Part shown: positions 22,072-35,536 of the stretch, one piece after another | How the letters are laid out: every line of letters starts with the position of its first letter | Numbering within the stretch: position 1 is the first letter of the stretch | DNA from: Heterostelium multicystogenum | Lineage: Eukaryota > Evosea > Eumycetozoa > Acytosteliales > Acytosteliaceae | Direction: 5' to 3' | DNA length: 64,000 bases | Assembly (NCBI GenBank): GCA_003667245.1 | Contig: RCNN01000047.1 | Span: 62,001 to 126,000 of the forward strand | Position numbers and translations under genes: made by a program | Notes under the pieces: generated by a model | The model's database searches: none | What the model was told of the DNA's origin: nothing | What the model saw: the letters and a program-made list of their open reading frames with translations, nothing else

Positions 22072-23963
22072 AGTTGAAAATATCTATCTATCTATCTACC
22101 TAACAATCTATTTATATATATAATTATCCTATTCTCTATTCTCTATTCTCTTTAATATTTGATTATAATACTATGTTATACACTTGTTATTTAATATATA
22201 TTTATGAGATAATAATAAAACTAAACTTTTAATAGTAAAAGATTGAATTGCATTAAAACAAAAAGATATAAATTAATATTAAAAAATCAAAAGGAAAAAG
22301 AATTATCAAAAAAAAAGGAAAAGGAAGTTACCAAATTGTTGATTTTTTAATTTAAATATCAAAAATAATAAATGTGTTTCGCTTTGTTTGCTTGCTTTGT
22401 TTGCTACTTTGCTGTTGTTGTTTGTTTGTTTGTGTAATAGGAATAGAATAAAGTTGATGCAAATAAATATAGTAAAAGAAAGAAATAATAGAGTAAAACT
22501 TGCACTTCTAAATGAATAGCGTAGAATTGAAATCGAATTGTAGACACCTAGAAGTAATATTGCTTTTCTCTTGTGTTAAATATGATGTAATGATATATCT
22601 ACTGCCAAATTATCAACTAGATCAACAATAAAAACAACTATCGTATACTACAATATTAATAATATCGATGGATCTGAACTTAAATATACACACAATTAAT
22701 CAATCAATCAATCTATCAATCAACAATTTATTTATTTGATTGTTGTAACGTAGGTGGTACGTCGTGGTGGTAGTGTTGATATTGATATTGTTTTGTTATG
22801 TGTTTGATTTCGTTGTTGTGTTATTATTCGTAATTACGAAGAAGTTGCAAGAGCTACGAGATAGATTGAATGTTGTAAAAATGAGTACATAGCACTATCA
22901 TTTATTAATATTAATATTTAATCATTATTAATTAATATTTAATCATTTATTTTAGGTTGATGAGCTATACTAGCAAACACCAGGTGGGAGCCCTTTATTG
23001 TCCTATAATTTAATTTGCTTAGATTTTTCGGGAACTGAGATAATTTTTATCTGTTCTTTGCAGGACCCAAATGAGTCACATCAAAAAAACTAATTGCTGT
23101 TATTTTAGAGTCATCATTTTAAAAGTATAAATTTATCTGAATGATTCATTGGTTTTGATTGATGCACATAATACCAAACTTCAAAGGACTTAAGATCACT
23201 TTGTACAATGACACATATCTGTTGTTTTTTATTTATTAAAGATTATTTAGTGTTTGAGGATTTAGGATAAAAATATATCTCAAAAAACAAAGTCGAATGA
23301 ATAATCTGTGTATTATAAGATGTCAAAATGCTCCTTATAATAATTTTGTTTACTTAACTAATTGTGACAAATTTAAGTATGCTAGGTTAAAATTAGATTT
23401 TCTTTAAATTAAATTAGAAGGTTTCTCTTGATCTTTAAAGATAAATGTAACCAAAAGGTTTATTCGATTATTATTTGTAAAATGTTTTAAAATGAGAGAT
23501 GTATCTAAATATTACTAATTGGATATATCAAAATATAATCTATCATAAAAGTTGAAAAGAAGTTTGATTAGACATTTCTAGAAAATAAAAGAAACACTAT
23601 CATAAATAGTAGAGTAGTAGATCGGAGTATTTATAATACTATTTATCTGGACCACTTATAAAAAACATAGTAGTGTATCCACTTAACAGTGCTTTTGCAT
23701 TAATGTTTAAAAATTCACACATTAAAAATCCAAAGATAAAAAAACATAATCATCTGATCTTTGTTTGTTGGATAACAATAGTTATCTTTAATTTTTGAGT
23801 AATATATCATTTTAAACCAAATCGATTTATATCTAATATATAAAGGTCAATCAGAGAAATTTATTATAAACAATATATCAATTGGATTTCCTAAATTATT
23901 GGAAAAATATAAAATGGGATCCTGGAACGTAATTGATAATTCATTTTAAAATAATAGAACAAC
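22072..23963. other. AT-rich intergenic region
   Basis: No gene is visible. It contains short (TATC)n and (CAAT)n runs near 22080 and 22700 and T/G-rich tracts. A small patch of higher GC at 22975-23090 holds CACCAGGTGGGAGCCC and, on the other side, GGACCCAAATGAG. That patch could be a small RNA but shows no terminator or promoter box that I would call. It presumably includes the lipin promoter. Confidence 0.5.
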
Positions 23964-25610
23964 AATGACAGACGTAACTAATAAATCTAATGAATTTGCC
24001 AACTTATCTTTCCCGTTTTAGATTAAGATTGTAAATTTCTTTTGATGACAATTCGGACAAAGTCTTTTTTAGCATGGTGTGCAAAGATTTCTTGAAAATT
24101 CGTGATCAGTACTTGAAGATGGAGATCAATGACAATGTTGTCTTTAGCAAAGTTCTTGATGATCATTTTTTTCTTAATTCGAATCAATCTCAATCGCTCT
24201 TATCTTTGGACTACTGTTGATAAACAATGAACTCTACATTGGATCTATCGAAGATAACTTGTTGGGGAGTTCACTTTTGACCCTGGTGGTATGATAATTT
24301 AATTATTTAAACTGAAAAAATATTAATTATTAATTGAAATGTAATACAGAAAAAGGTGATATCAACAGTTTGGAAATTGATCCAAGTGTTCGTATATATT
24401 ACTTTTGGTGCATCAACCAATAGTGATGTTGTTAAATCATTATATGATAAAATATTGAAGTCCAATATTGATACTGTGTCAATTCATTTCAATCATCCTC
24501 TTATTCGAGAGTCATTCTCACCAAAATATCAAAGAAATTGGTTTTTAAAGGATTTCAATCAAAAGTTAGAAGTTGGATCTTTACCAAACAACCTTAAAAC
24601 TGTTGTATTCCATAGCTCCTACAATCAACAGTTTGAACCCAGGGTATTCCCTCCATCTTTGGTATGAATTGCAATTGGAGAATATACACATCCAATTTCA
24701 GAAACTTCAATTCCTATAAACTTGAAGAGACTTCATTTTCAATGCTCCATATCATTTGGACCTTCCATCTCTTCCAAAGTGTATTGAATATATTCATGGA
24801 ATATCTACTCTATCACTTAAAAATATTCAACAACTAAGAACATTTCCAAAATTAGAGTACCTTTCCGTTGTTATCCATAATCAGGGACAAACTTTTAGAC
24901 CTGATGATATTCCATCAACGTTAAAAAAATCTATATTTTGAATCCATTGACTCAGGTATTCCTTTTAAATTGTATCCAGAAGTTATTCCATCATCAAACT
25001 ATGTTGATCTTGACTTGGGTGAATGTACAAAATCCATTATCTCCTGGAGTCATCCCATTAACTAGTGAATTTGAAAACCTCTGCCTCTTTAGTCGCATTC
25101 CATTCGAAGAGACAATTCTTGAAAATCAAATTCCTTGGATGGTTAAGAATCTTTATCTAGGTGGTCTTAAGAAACCACTTGGTGTTGGAACTCTAAAGAA
25201 TGGTATTGAAAGTTTGAATCTTGGAGATTCTATGATTTTGATATACCTGTTGGTGTGATCCCCAACTCTGTTCAATCTCTTTCACTCAGCCCTGTGTATT
25301 TCCAAACCAATAGTACCACATGCGATTCCAGAATCCGGTAACAGAGTTGAATCTCCAACAATACTCGCTACGTTTAGAACCAGGAGTACTCCCATCTTCC
25401 CTTAAGAAACTCTTTGTCACCTCCAGTTTCTTAAAGAACAATCCCATTGAAACTCTTCCAACTACCATTGAAACAGTTGTTTTCAACGTTGATGACCAAA
25501 CACTTAGAATTCGCAGATTAAGCTCCAACCGTTACCTACTCCTTGGACAAAACAAAATAGTAGGTGGAATTATTACTAATGATACTCTTGAGCAACTAAT
25601 CAATCATTAA
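23964..25610 (+). CDS. FNIP-repeat protein with F-box-like N-terminus
   Basis: Member of the dictyostelid FNIP/leucine-rich family. It begins at ATG 23964 and after a frame correction near 24017 shows an F-box-like helix pair (VNF.DDNSDKVFFSMVCKDF). From 24356 it has repeated units of about 22 residues with the pattern F-x-Q-x(3)-G-x-[LI]-P-x(2)-[LI], such as FNQKLEVGSLPNNLKTVVF and QFEPRVFPPSL. The last 45 residues (IRRLSSNRYLLLGQNKIVGG) match in pattern the end of the other FNIP gene in this window (57888-59514), so the two are paralogues. At least six breaks are present: near 24017, 24220-24350 (an intron at about 24300-24350 is likely), 24665, 24940, 25250 and 25320. It may be a pseudogene, though breaks in housekeeping genes nearby argue for sequence error. 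Function is unknown. Confidence 0.75.
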
Positions 25611-25818
25611 TATTTTAACTTTCACATATTTACATAAAAAAAAAAACAAAAAATAAAGATTTGACAATTAGAAGGAACTACTTAATTGTGATTTTACTCC
25701 TTTTAATATTTTACTTCTTATGGAGGATAAAACATTAAGTATTGCCAACATGTTGATGAATATAGAATAGAATTTGTTTGTTAAAAATGGAATAACTATT
25801 ATTATTTATTAAATTAAT

Positions 25819-28232
25819 TTATTTAGAAATACTAAAATCTCTAATTTCGTTAATAATTTCGTTGGCTTTTCTTAAATACATCAATCATTGCCTTGCACGA
25901 CTTTCTCTTGATGAGATTTGTGGTGATTCCTCAAGGAGTTCGTCAAAGAATTCCTCACGGTAGAGAGCACCAACGAGCTCATTTTGAATTTGCTCCTTTG
26001 ATTGGTTGACCAAGAAATGCATGATGGACTTGGGTACACTGTCTTTGATATTCTTTTTTACAATATTGAAATATGATAACAACAATTCACGGATCAACTC
26101 TGTCTCGAACTGCTCTCTAGATGAAAGCTCCTCTGATGCCTTGATAGTGGTTGGCACTTGTGACAACTTGTTGCTATGATAGTCATTGTGGTTCGATCTT
26201 TGTTGAGAGTATGGTGGAACAAGTTAGAGGTATTTTGTTGGTTTTGTGAGTGTCCATTGCTAGATTGGGTTGAGCTTGGATCTGGAGAGGCGCCTCCTCT
26301 AAAGAATGATGAGAAATAACCTTGCTCATTTTGTGATTTACTGGGTGGTGGTGCTGGTTTTTGTGGTTGTTGTGGTACCTGTTGATTGTAGTTGGGTGGT
26401 GGTTTTACATTAGATGGTGGTGGGATACTTGGATATCCTGGCTTGGATTGTGTTTGTGGCAACCATACTTGTGGGTTGGATTGATTGTTTTGTTGTTGAT
26501 TGGATGGCTGTTGTTGCTGTTGTTGTTGGAGGGCAGCTTCTCTTTGTTGTTGCTTCTTCTCAATGAGTGACTGGAAGATACCATCTCCACCAACAAAATC
26601 TGGATGAGATGTGTTGATGTAAGCAAGCTCGATCTTGATAAGGTTTTCAATCATTGTCTTGGTTGGAGCTCTGTGCTTTTGCAAGAGGTTGTTGACGACT
26701 TCGATAACACGAGCCTTGAGATTTTGGAATCTAGAAAGCTCTTTTGCCTCCAATTGACTTATAATACGTTGCAACTCATCGTATACCAACTCTACACATT
26801 GAGATGATGGTTCTTCGAGACGACCGACTTGTTTCTTGACCAACAACTCGAATGATGCCTCTGGGATAAAGAGAGCAGCACGTGGACCAGTTGCGTTTTT
26901 CATGGCAGTTCTAATGTCGTTGAGTGATACACCGTCCATTGGGTCGATACCGTTGAGGCAGGATGCGAAAATATTGTCAAAAATATAACTGATACGGGCA
27001 CCACCACATAACTCATTGGTAGAGAGCTCTGTAAGCTTACCATCGATTGCGTCTCTGTAGTTTGATGAGAAAATGGTGATAATCTGGAGGAGCAAAGCAC
27101 CCTGACTGTTCTTTGTGTCATAAAGAGGATCACCATATGAGGAGAGCTCGCTTTGCATCTCACTGAGCATCTTGCTAACCTTGATCTTCAACTCTGGCAA
27201 ACAATCACGAATATGGAACATCAACAACTTATTCAAAGTCTTTGAAAGATATGCTGTACCAGAACGATTGGCGATTGTCTTGTAGATTGGATGGTTTTTA
27301 AAGTAGAGGACCTCACTCTTGAGTGACTCTCTAATTGATTTCTTTGAGATGATGTCTTCTTGACTACGATTGATAACACCGACGAATCCGAGGGTCAATG
27401 GGATGACACGACCAGTTAAAACATCCATTGCGTCTGTACCTTTGTCCATAAGATCCAACTTTGTGATGACACCGATAGTACGCTTACCATCGGGATCGAC
27501 TTCACGAGCGAGTTGGAGTGCATCAGAGTTTGCAAGATCGGTGTTGGCTGGTGTGACAGCCAAAATAATTGCGTTTGGTTTCTTGATGTATGCCATAATC
27601 ATTCTTCTGATTTGAACCTCAATATCGGTTGGTTGATCACCAACAGGTACCTTGGTGATACCTGGCAAATCTACCAAAGTCAAGTTGACAACATGTGGGG
27701 AGTAAATCTTCAAATTGATTGGCTGAGCAGAGATACCCTTGTTTTTACCTGTTAGTCTGTCGGTGTCCTTGATAATTTCCTCTCTAATTTCTGTAAAATC
27801 ATAAAAACATATCATTTGGTCTATGCAAGAACTCACCCCATTCTTGAGTGGGTACTCCTAAAGTCAGACAAGACAAAATTATTTTGCAAAATCAAAAAAG
27901 TAAATAGAAATTTCAAATATTTTTTGAAGGTGCAAGTAATGAGAGACATGTTATAATTAGTAATCATTCCTGTCAACTGAGAGTAACATTTGTTAGGTAA
28001 ACATACCATCGTCGGCAATTGGCAAATGTGTTAATTGAAGGATCAATGGTCTTCTTGTGACAATACCTGAACCTCTTGGAAGAAAATCTCTACCAACAAT
28101 ATTCTCCAACACTGAACTCTTACCAGATGATTGACTACCTACTACAACAATTTGTGGCAAGTCCAATGGATCTGAACCAAGTGTATTGAAAACATCTTGT
28201 AATTTATTGATAACTGGAATTAATTGATCCAT
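25819..28232 (-). CDS. dymA: Dynamin A-like large GTPase
   Basis: Membrane-remodelling GTPase that acts in endocytosis, cytokinesis and organelle fission. The N-terminal GTPase domain has the P-loop [10 protein letters not shown], the switch I Thr in [13 protein letters not shown] in [16 protein letters not shown], and TKLD. The middle/stalk domain follows ([20 protein letters not shown]). Instead of a PH domain there is a Gln/Pro/Ser-rich segment (about 26570-26230), which is the hallmark of Dictyostelium dynamin A. The GTPase effector domain starts near 26165. The annotated frame stops at 25885, but one base removed near 25893 and another near 25870 extends it through [13 protein letters not shown] to a TAA at 25819-25821, as expected of the family. 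An intron lies at 27858-28006. Further extra bases sit in a T5 run at 27796 and near 26212. Length is about 750 residues. Confidence 0.93.
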
Positions 28233-29448
28233 ATTTATTCTCTATATTAATAAATAACAATCAACCTAACTAGCTAACTAACTAATATATATAAATATAA
28301 GTAAATAAATATAAATACAAATATAAAAGTAAAAATAACAATGATTTTATTTAGGAACAATAAAAATAAAAATAAATATCTTTTCTGTGTTCCTGTTGCT
28401 GCTGTTGTTGTAGCTGATGTAATACTAAATAAAATCTAAAATCAAACAAACTAATTACAATGAACTAAAGTATAACTATATAAACAGACTAAGTAATTGT
28501 AATACAATATTAATATTATATTATTATTAAAAATAGATAATAATAAAACGAATTTTGATAGTATTTATTAAATAAAAAGTATGAGTGTTTGCTTGTGAAG
28601 CAAAAAACCAAAAAAAAAAAAAAAAACAAAAATATAAATAAATATTAAAAAATATGAAACTGAATTCAAAGGTTATTGGGAATATTGAGTGTTACAAATT
28701 GTTTAACAAAAAAGAAATATGTTGTGTGAAAATAAATGTAAAAAAATAATATTCTAATTTAAATAATAATAATAATAATATTTATAGATTAATACTAATA
28801 GTAATTATTTTTATATAAATATATATTATGTGTATTTTATATATTGTTGGAAATAAATAAATATATATATAAAAATAATTTTAATAATTTTAATAAATCT
28901 TTAAAAGAAAAAGTCAAGTTGAAATAGTGGTTTGCAAAACTAAACTTTTAAGTGTCTAATCTTTTTGAAACTATTCTGCAAAAGTAAGGAATTCACCTGA
29001 GTTTCTGGTGGAAACCAAATTTATATGTAGATAGGTAACCTATCTATTTAATTAATTTGCGCACACACACACAACCAACCGATGATGACTGGATAAAAGT
29101 ACTTGATAAAGAAGGTCTTGTTGGTATCGTGGGGGATGTTACATTATTTTTGAAACGTGTTCTTTCTGACATTGTTCCAAAAACTTTATTAATCATCGCT
29201 TGAATAATAGTAATATTCATTAAAGTGTTCATAATAATATTCATTTTAATATTAAATAAAATAAAAATAAAATAAAATTATAATGAGATCTTTTCTTTAA
29301 GATGGATATGAAATACAATTGTTGTTGTTGTTGAATTGATTTATTATAAGTTAAGTACCTTATTATATGTAGCTGTGTTAATGAAATAAATATTATGAAG
29401 TTGGTTATTGTACTACTATTAGTTGTGTGTTGATATTGTTTGGTTGTT
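28233..29448. other. AT-rich intergenic region with an exon-like fragment at 29070-29203 (+)
   Basis: Mostly A/T with (AAT)n and (AATA)n runs. On the plus strand 29070-29203 is an open frame with coding-like codon use (TDDDWIKVLDKEGLVGIVGD, then a hydrophobic end, stop 29201-29203). It has no ATG and no clear acceptor upstream, so it may be the last exon of a small gene or a remnant. The opposite strand is also open there but of poorer composition. Confidence 0.3.
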
Positions 29449-32400
29449 CTATTTCTCTATTGTGTTGATTGATGTTGACGATGTTGATACACTGGATGAC
29501 ATTCGATTGTTTCTGGATTCCTGAACGAGTTTCATTCTCTTCTCTCTGAGAGACATCTTACCAGACTTGATACCGAGATCACCGGAGCTACCACCGGACT
29601 GTTGCTTCCAGTACTGCTAGTACCATTGAAGGAGTCGTTCATTGCGTGGCCAGCTGCCTCTACATCGGCTGGTGAGTATTGTCCTGATGTTCTCTGTGCA
29701 AACTGTTGCTCCAACTTTAGCTTGGTGTCGGCAACCTTCTCGCTAACTTTGGAGGTGATACGCTCCTCCTGTTCTTTTTCGGCCTTGACGGCTTCCTCCT
29801 TTTCGGCGATGATGGCATCATACCATTCCTCTCTGGTCTTGTGGTCAGGGGCGCAAATGACAATTCCATCCTCGCTTGTGGTCGAAATCTTCAGAGCGTT
29901 GCTGTAGTTGCTTGAGTCCTCGAGCTTTCTGATTCTCAGCTTGTGCAAACTAAAGCTTGATTCAAATTGCAAACGAATTGTCTTTGTCTTGCCAAAGAAT
30001 GAACCAGACTTGGATGGACGAGTAACGGCAAGAATATCATTGAACAAATAGAGAACGAGTGGGGATTTCTTTGATTTGGAGACAGCTTCGTAGAATTCAC
30101 CTTCCTTTACAAATCTTCTGTGTGCCTTGACAACGGAGACTGTACTTGAAGGTTCAGCATCCAGCTTCTCCTGAATATCTGCCAATTTCATTCTATTTTC
30201 TGCTGAGATCTTTGCTTCGTTCATCTTTTCAGCAACAGTGTTCATTGATGCGTATGCCTTTTCTAAGGACTGATAATCTGGATGTGTTGGCCAGGTATGA
30301 CTAATCATATCCTTAAGCAGCAAGCTGTATCTCTTTATATTATATGTAAGAAGCCGTTAGTTAGATTGGACTTTGCAGAGTGAATCGTTTGATTACTTAC
30401 AGGTATTCTTTGAATTGGTCTAATGAGATAGTCTTCCAAACCACGAAGCTTGATCTCTTCGTTCTTTTCTTTGATTTTGTTGAGATATGATTTGAATTTT
30501 GGTTGTTTCTTGCATTCGTTCAATACCTCCATCGACACTTCGTAGTTGATCGAATATTGTGAGTAGATCTTCAAGAATGAACTAAACTTGACAAAGATAT
30601 CTCCAATGAGTGTTTCAGTTGACCATGACTGCAGTCTTGCTTGCAATAGATCTTGGATCTGCATATTGGTCAAAATGATACTCTCCAACTCACTGAATAT
30701 TGCTCTGATCTCTTCATCCGAAATAATTGGTGATCCTTTTCTAATTGCTTCTCTCAAGTCTTTTAATATATTCTGCAGAAGTATCAAGATTGTTAGTAAA
30801 AGCAGTTGCAGCCTCATGCCACGCTAGTTAACATCATATTTACATCTCTTAAGAATATTAAACGATTCAGGTATTCAGTTTCAGTCTTTGTTATCTCCTG
30901 TGCAATTCTTTCTCTATATGCATTGTCACGTTCTATAATATTCGCAAGCGATGTTAGGATGTGGGCAATGTTATCGTAAGTATAATTGAGTTAGTTACCT
31001 CTGATTCTTTGACGATTTCTCTCTAACCATCTTCTAGTTGCTCTTTGAATTCTGATGGCAGCTCTGATCTCAATGGATGATCGCTTTTGTTCTTTTGATT
31101 CGACCACAGCTTGTATTGCGGTTGGTGTAGGTGTTGAAACTGCAGATGTCGAAGAGGCAGCTGGCAAAGTAGCAGTTGTTGTGCTAGTTGTAGTGGTAGT
31201 AGTGGTGGTTGGTGCAGTTGCAGAGGTAGGTTGTTCTAATTTTACATGATCAGGCTTTGGTGAATCAGTAGTATTATTAACGACTGAGGTAGTAAGTGGT
31301 GATCCAGGAATTGGACTACTGGAAGTAGATGATGTTGATTTTACAGGTGAACCCAAAGTTGCTCTCTGTTGTTGTTGTGGTATGATGTTAGATTGATTAG
31401 TAAATGATGATGATGATGATATATTATTTTGATCGTTATTGATATTATTTAGATTGCTATTATCACTACTACTACTACTATTACTACTATTATTACTATT
31501 GATTGTATTAAAATTACTACTAGATGGTACTATACTACTACTAAAACTTCTAACTCTATTCTTTAAAACTAAAGGTTGACTACTAACTTCCTTTGTGCTA
31601 TTATTGGTGTTATTTACAGGTGATGCGTTACTTCCGTTGCCCTCACTACCTCCGTTGCTTGCACTACTACTACTACCACTGCAACTACTATTGATGATGG
31701 TGTTATTGTTGTCATTGTTTATAAGTTGAGCTTGATCAACAAATGTTTGAGCAGTGATTTGCCTGACAAGAGATGCACGACTTGATACTCTGACAGTATA
31801 ACATGGTTCAAAGAATGAAACACTTGCAAAATGTTCTTTTGGTGGATTGTTAGTACTATTGCTCTGGTTGTCTACTCCAAGCAATATTGGTGAGGATATT
31901 GGTTGTGACGATGGCGGTTGTTGTACCTGTTGTTTGGGTGGTTGTGTATCTGTTGGTTGAGCTTGTGGTAGATCTGTTGGTTTGTCGTTGGTCTGTGTTT
32001 GGGTTGAATGTTGTGGAATAGATGGCGTAGTTGGCAGAGATGATATCGATTGTATATAGGGAGACGAGGTTAATGAAATGGATGAAGAAGCAGGAGATCC
32101 CACTGACGATGAAGACGGTGTAGGAGCAGGGCTTTGTGTATGAATTTGTGGTTGTGGAGTTGACGAGTTTGAGTTTGTGTTTGACAGACTGCTCGATGTG
32201 TTTGCACGACTTGATAGTTTAGCATGGTGTAGTAGATTATTGCTACTGGTATTTGCAACATTGCCAACACCGGTATTGGTAGGAAGTGTTTGTCGAGATA
32301 AAGAGCTAGAAGAGGTCGATAGCGCCGATGATTTCCACTTGTTCAACAAATCTTTGAAGTTATTAGATGTATTGCTAACTGTTTCATTATTATTATTATT

Positions 32401-33348
32401 TGTGGTTGCTGTTGCTGCTGTTGTTGTTGTTGTTGTTGAAGTAGTAGTAGTGCTGCTGTTATTATAGTTGTTGTTGTTGATATTATTATTTCTACGGGCT
32501 GAAGATGGAATAAAGAATGATTTTGAATGAGGTCTATTGTGCTTGTAATTGTTATTCTCAAAATTATGACTACTCAAATCGCAACTATGTATATTATTCT
32601 GATTATCGCTATTTATATGATGATTAGTGTTATTTTGATCGTTTACCTTTGGGGAGTTATCGGGATACATCTTTTTCTGATCGGCGACATGCTGAAAAAG
32701 TTGGTTCTTGGTGGCGGCAACTGAAAAGTCGGGGTTGGTCTGATTTTGACTCTTCTTGATAACCTCTTGTCTCTTGGTTTCTCTGATGGTGAACTGAGCC
32801 AGCAGCTTTTCAGCCTCCTCCACTTCTTTGTCTTGGAATTTGAGGGTGCTGATGTCCAAAACTGGCCATTCGATGGTACAATCATACTGTGGGTCCGAGT
32901 TGGCAATCTAAATGGCGTGGCCAAGTAAAGCATTGGTGAATTGGAATCGCTAGCGACAGCAAAAGTGTAGTCTACTTACTTTACAAATGGATTCTATACA
33001 CTCGATGATACGCTTGATATTTGTGTAGCTGGGATTCGTGTTTTGAAGGTCGGACTGAGCAAATCTTTTGTGACGGGGCACACCCATGTCGGCCGACGCC
33101 TGCAAGAAGAATGATATATTTTCGCTGTTCTTGAAGAGGACAGTTCTTCTTGGTGCGTTTGGCTCGGGGATAGAAATACGTGGCATCAGAGTCGGACAGA
33201 TGGTCTGAATGACACGGCACAAGAGGACACCATCGGCCAACGTCTCGATGAAATCCGATGTCTCTGGCAGTTGTATCTCCAAGACCAACTCAATCCACTT
33301 CAAAGCAGCCCTCTTCTGTGTCAAATAGTGGTTGGCTTTTACATTCAT
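29449..33348 (-). CDS. CH-IQ-RhoGEF(DH)-PH protein, probable Rac/Rho guanine nucleotide exchange factor
   Basis: Probable activator of Rac GTPases linked to actin. The N-terminus at ATG 33348 (MNVKANHYLTQKRAALKWIE) leads into one calponin-homology domain (LADGVLLCRVIQTICP, NISFFLQASADMGVP). A very long Asn/Ser/Thr/Pro-rich segment (about 32640-31100) follows. Then there is one IQ motif (AAIRIQRATRRWLERNRQR, about 31065-31005), a DH domain (about 30940-30300, with IFSELESIILTN and the hallmark LIRPIQRIP), and a PH domain (about 30120-29790, LVLYLFNDILAVTR ... REEWYDAI). A charged coiled-coil closes it. The apparent stop at 29532 is bypassed by removing one base near 29600, giving a basic end and a TAG at 29449-29451. 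Introns follow the CH domain, the IQ motif and RPIQRIP. The paralogue within the Dictyostelium Gxc set cannot be fixed from here. Confidence 0.87.
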
Positions 33349-35536
33349 TCTTTCGCTTTCCTTTGTGGTCAATCAATGTGTGCTGCCAAATCCAATATTT
33401 ACTATTTGATGATTCGTTCTAAAAATATATATTATTTACAAAAGTGGTGGAGTTGTGTTGTGTGCTAGTTGTTGTTGTTGTTCTTCTTAATGTTTTGATG
33501 TTTTCTATTTTTTCTTTATTTCTCGATTTATAACTAAATTAAACTATAAGGAAAATTGTGATTATGTTGTTAATTCAATTGTTTGATTATATGTATTACT
33601 AAAATAAATTAATAAGGTGATGATGATGATGGTGATGTTCTATCTATTCTGTCTATCTATTTTTTTTTTTCAAGTATGTTGTTCTAAATAACTACCTTAT
33701 TTAGGTGTGATCAATGTGAAATGTAATGTTAAAATTAACGGTTGTTTTTATGATACGATACGATATGAAACGATATTTATATTATATTTGTGATGATTGA
33801 TAAATATTTCTTTTTTCAAATTATTGTTGTTAGTTTTTGACACTACCTGATTGATTTTCGTTGCTGATAATTTTATATGGTAATGCTGGTTTGGGGATTG
33901 CAAATATTATTTGATTGTATATTTGTGTGAGTGTGAATTTGATTTGCTGATGTTGATTTATGAAGATATTGGTAATTGTTTTAATGATATATATATTATC
34001 AGAGTTAAGTGTTGTTATTATTGTTGTTGTTATTGATCACAAGTAAAATACTTTTGATTGATACTAATATTTACAATATTACAAAATGAGAATATAAGTA
34101 AATATATCTATTATTTATTATAATAATAAGTTTAAAAATGGATAAGGATTTGGTTCAACTTGAGGTGACTGACTGAAATAATAATAATATATATTTGATT
34201 TGCCAATGAAATGTAGTCGTAGTTAATTGAAGTAACTTAATAAAGCAATAGCAAAATTTGATAACAACAATATACATACAGCAATAACAACAATAATTAT
34301 TAGATTATATTTGGTCTTATTAATTATTTGATTGATTTGATTGATTAAAAATTCTAATTTATAATTATTATTATGTATATTTACTTATTTATTAATAATA
34401 GTTTCAACAACAATCAAAAAAGCAAACATAAAAGCTATCCTGCAACAATAGCACACACACACACACAAACACATTGTATGCTACACTACTTATCTCTAAA
34501 ATATATCTATAATTATAATCAATCACAAGCACACACAACACACCACAAATCAATCAATCAATCAATCAATCAACCAATCAACCAATCAACCAATCAATCT
34601 TTATAACAAGATAATACCTACAATATTATAATACAACAGAAGAGAGAGTGAGTGGTGAGTGAAGGAGTCAATATATATACTGTAGCTTGTTATGGAATAG
34701 TAGTAATAACAATAATAACTCTTTACTAAACTAACTATGACTAATAAAAACAAAATGAATAGTTATACTATTACTATTATAAATATAATAATTATTATTA
34801 TTATTATTGTATGTTATAAATCTAATTACTGTTTGATTCTTTTGCAATGATTGCAATAATAGTAGAGTGTTGTTTGATGATAATTGATTATCACAACATA
34901 TCAATCGATAAATTTTTTTCATAATAAAGTTTTTGTGATTTAACAAAAAAAATCAACTTTTTAATGTAAAAACTATAAATAGGTTTATTGAAAAAAAGAT
35001 ATAACAGAGAGTGCTCTCCAAACAATAGCTGGAAACCAACTTGAACCCAACACCACCACCACCAATAACATCACAACACTACAATTCAATCCTATTAAAC
35101 AAATATATGAAAGTTTAAAAAGATAATTCAATTGTATTCTTTAAATACGAAAGAATATTTGCTATTTTAAAACTAGTGTTATTGGTGTTGTTGTTGATGA
35201 TGATGATGGATTGATTGTTCTACCTATTTTTTAATTCGGTTTGTTAAACTAAATGGATGTAGTTTGTCATGGTGTGGTGTAGTCTAGTCGTTGTTCAATA
35301 ATTCAATTGAAGTAATAATATTGCTAATGTATGTAATGTGGTCAGTTGGTGTCGTACAACTACAATGAAATTCAGTAGTATAAGTGTTGTTATAAATAGG
35401 GTATTATCATTTATTTTAATGTGAATGATGTGTTTGTTTAAAGTTTGATTGGTTTTGGCTGTTGAACCTAACTGACAAGCTACCTAACTAGCGAGTTAGT
35501 TGTTGATTGAACAATTCTGTTATAGTATTATTTAAT
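33349..35536. other. AT-rich intergenic region
   Basis: No gene is supported. It holds (TTG)n, (GATG)n and (CAAT/CAAC)n runs (the last at 34545-34595) and (CA)n at 34452-34472. Short open frames at 34373 and 34731 are made of these simple repeats. It should contain the promoter of the RhoGEF gene. Confidence 0.6.
34543..34597. repeat. (CAAT/CAAC)n tetranucleotide repeat
   Basis: About twelve tandem ATCA/ACCA units in a row in intergenic DNA. Confidence 0.85.

Noticed and set aside
22975..23090. GC-richer patch as a possible snRNA gene
   Set aside because: It lacks a T-run end, a promoter box at the right distance and a convincing fold.
29044..29244. 66-residue minus-strand frame
   Set aside because: Composition is random-like (Ile/Met/Asn-rich), and the plus strand is more coding-like at the same place.
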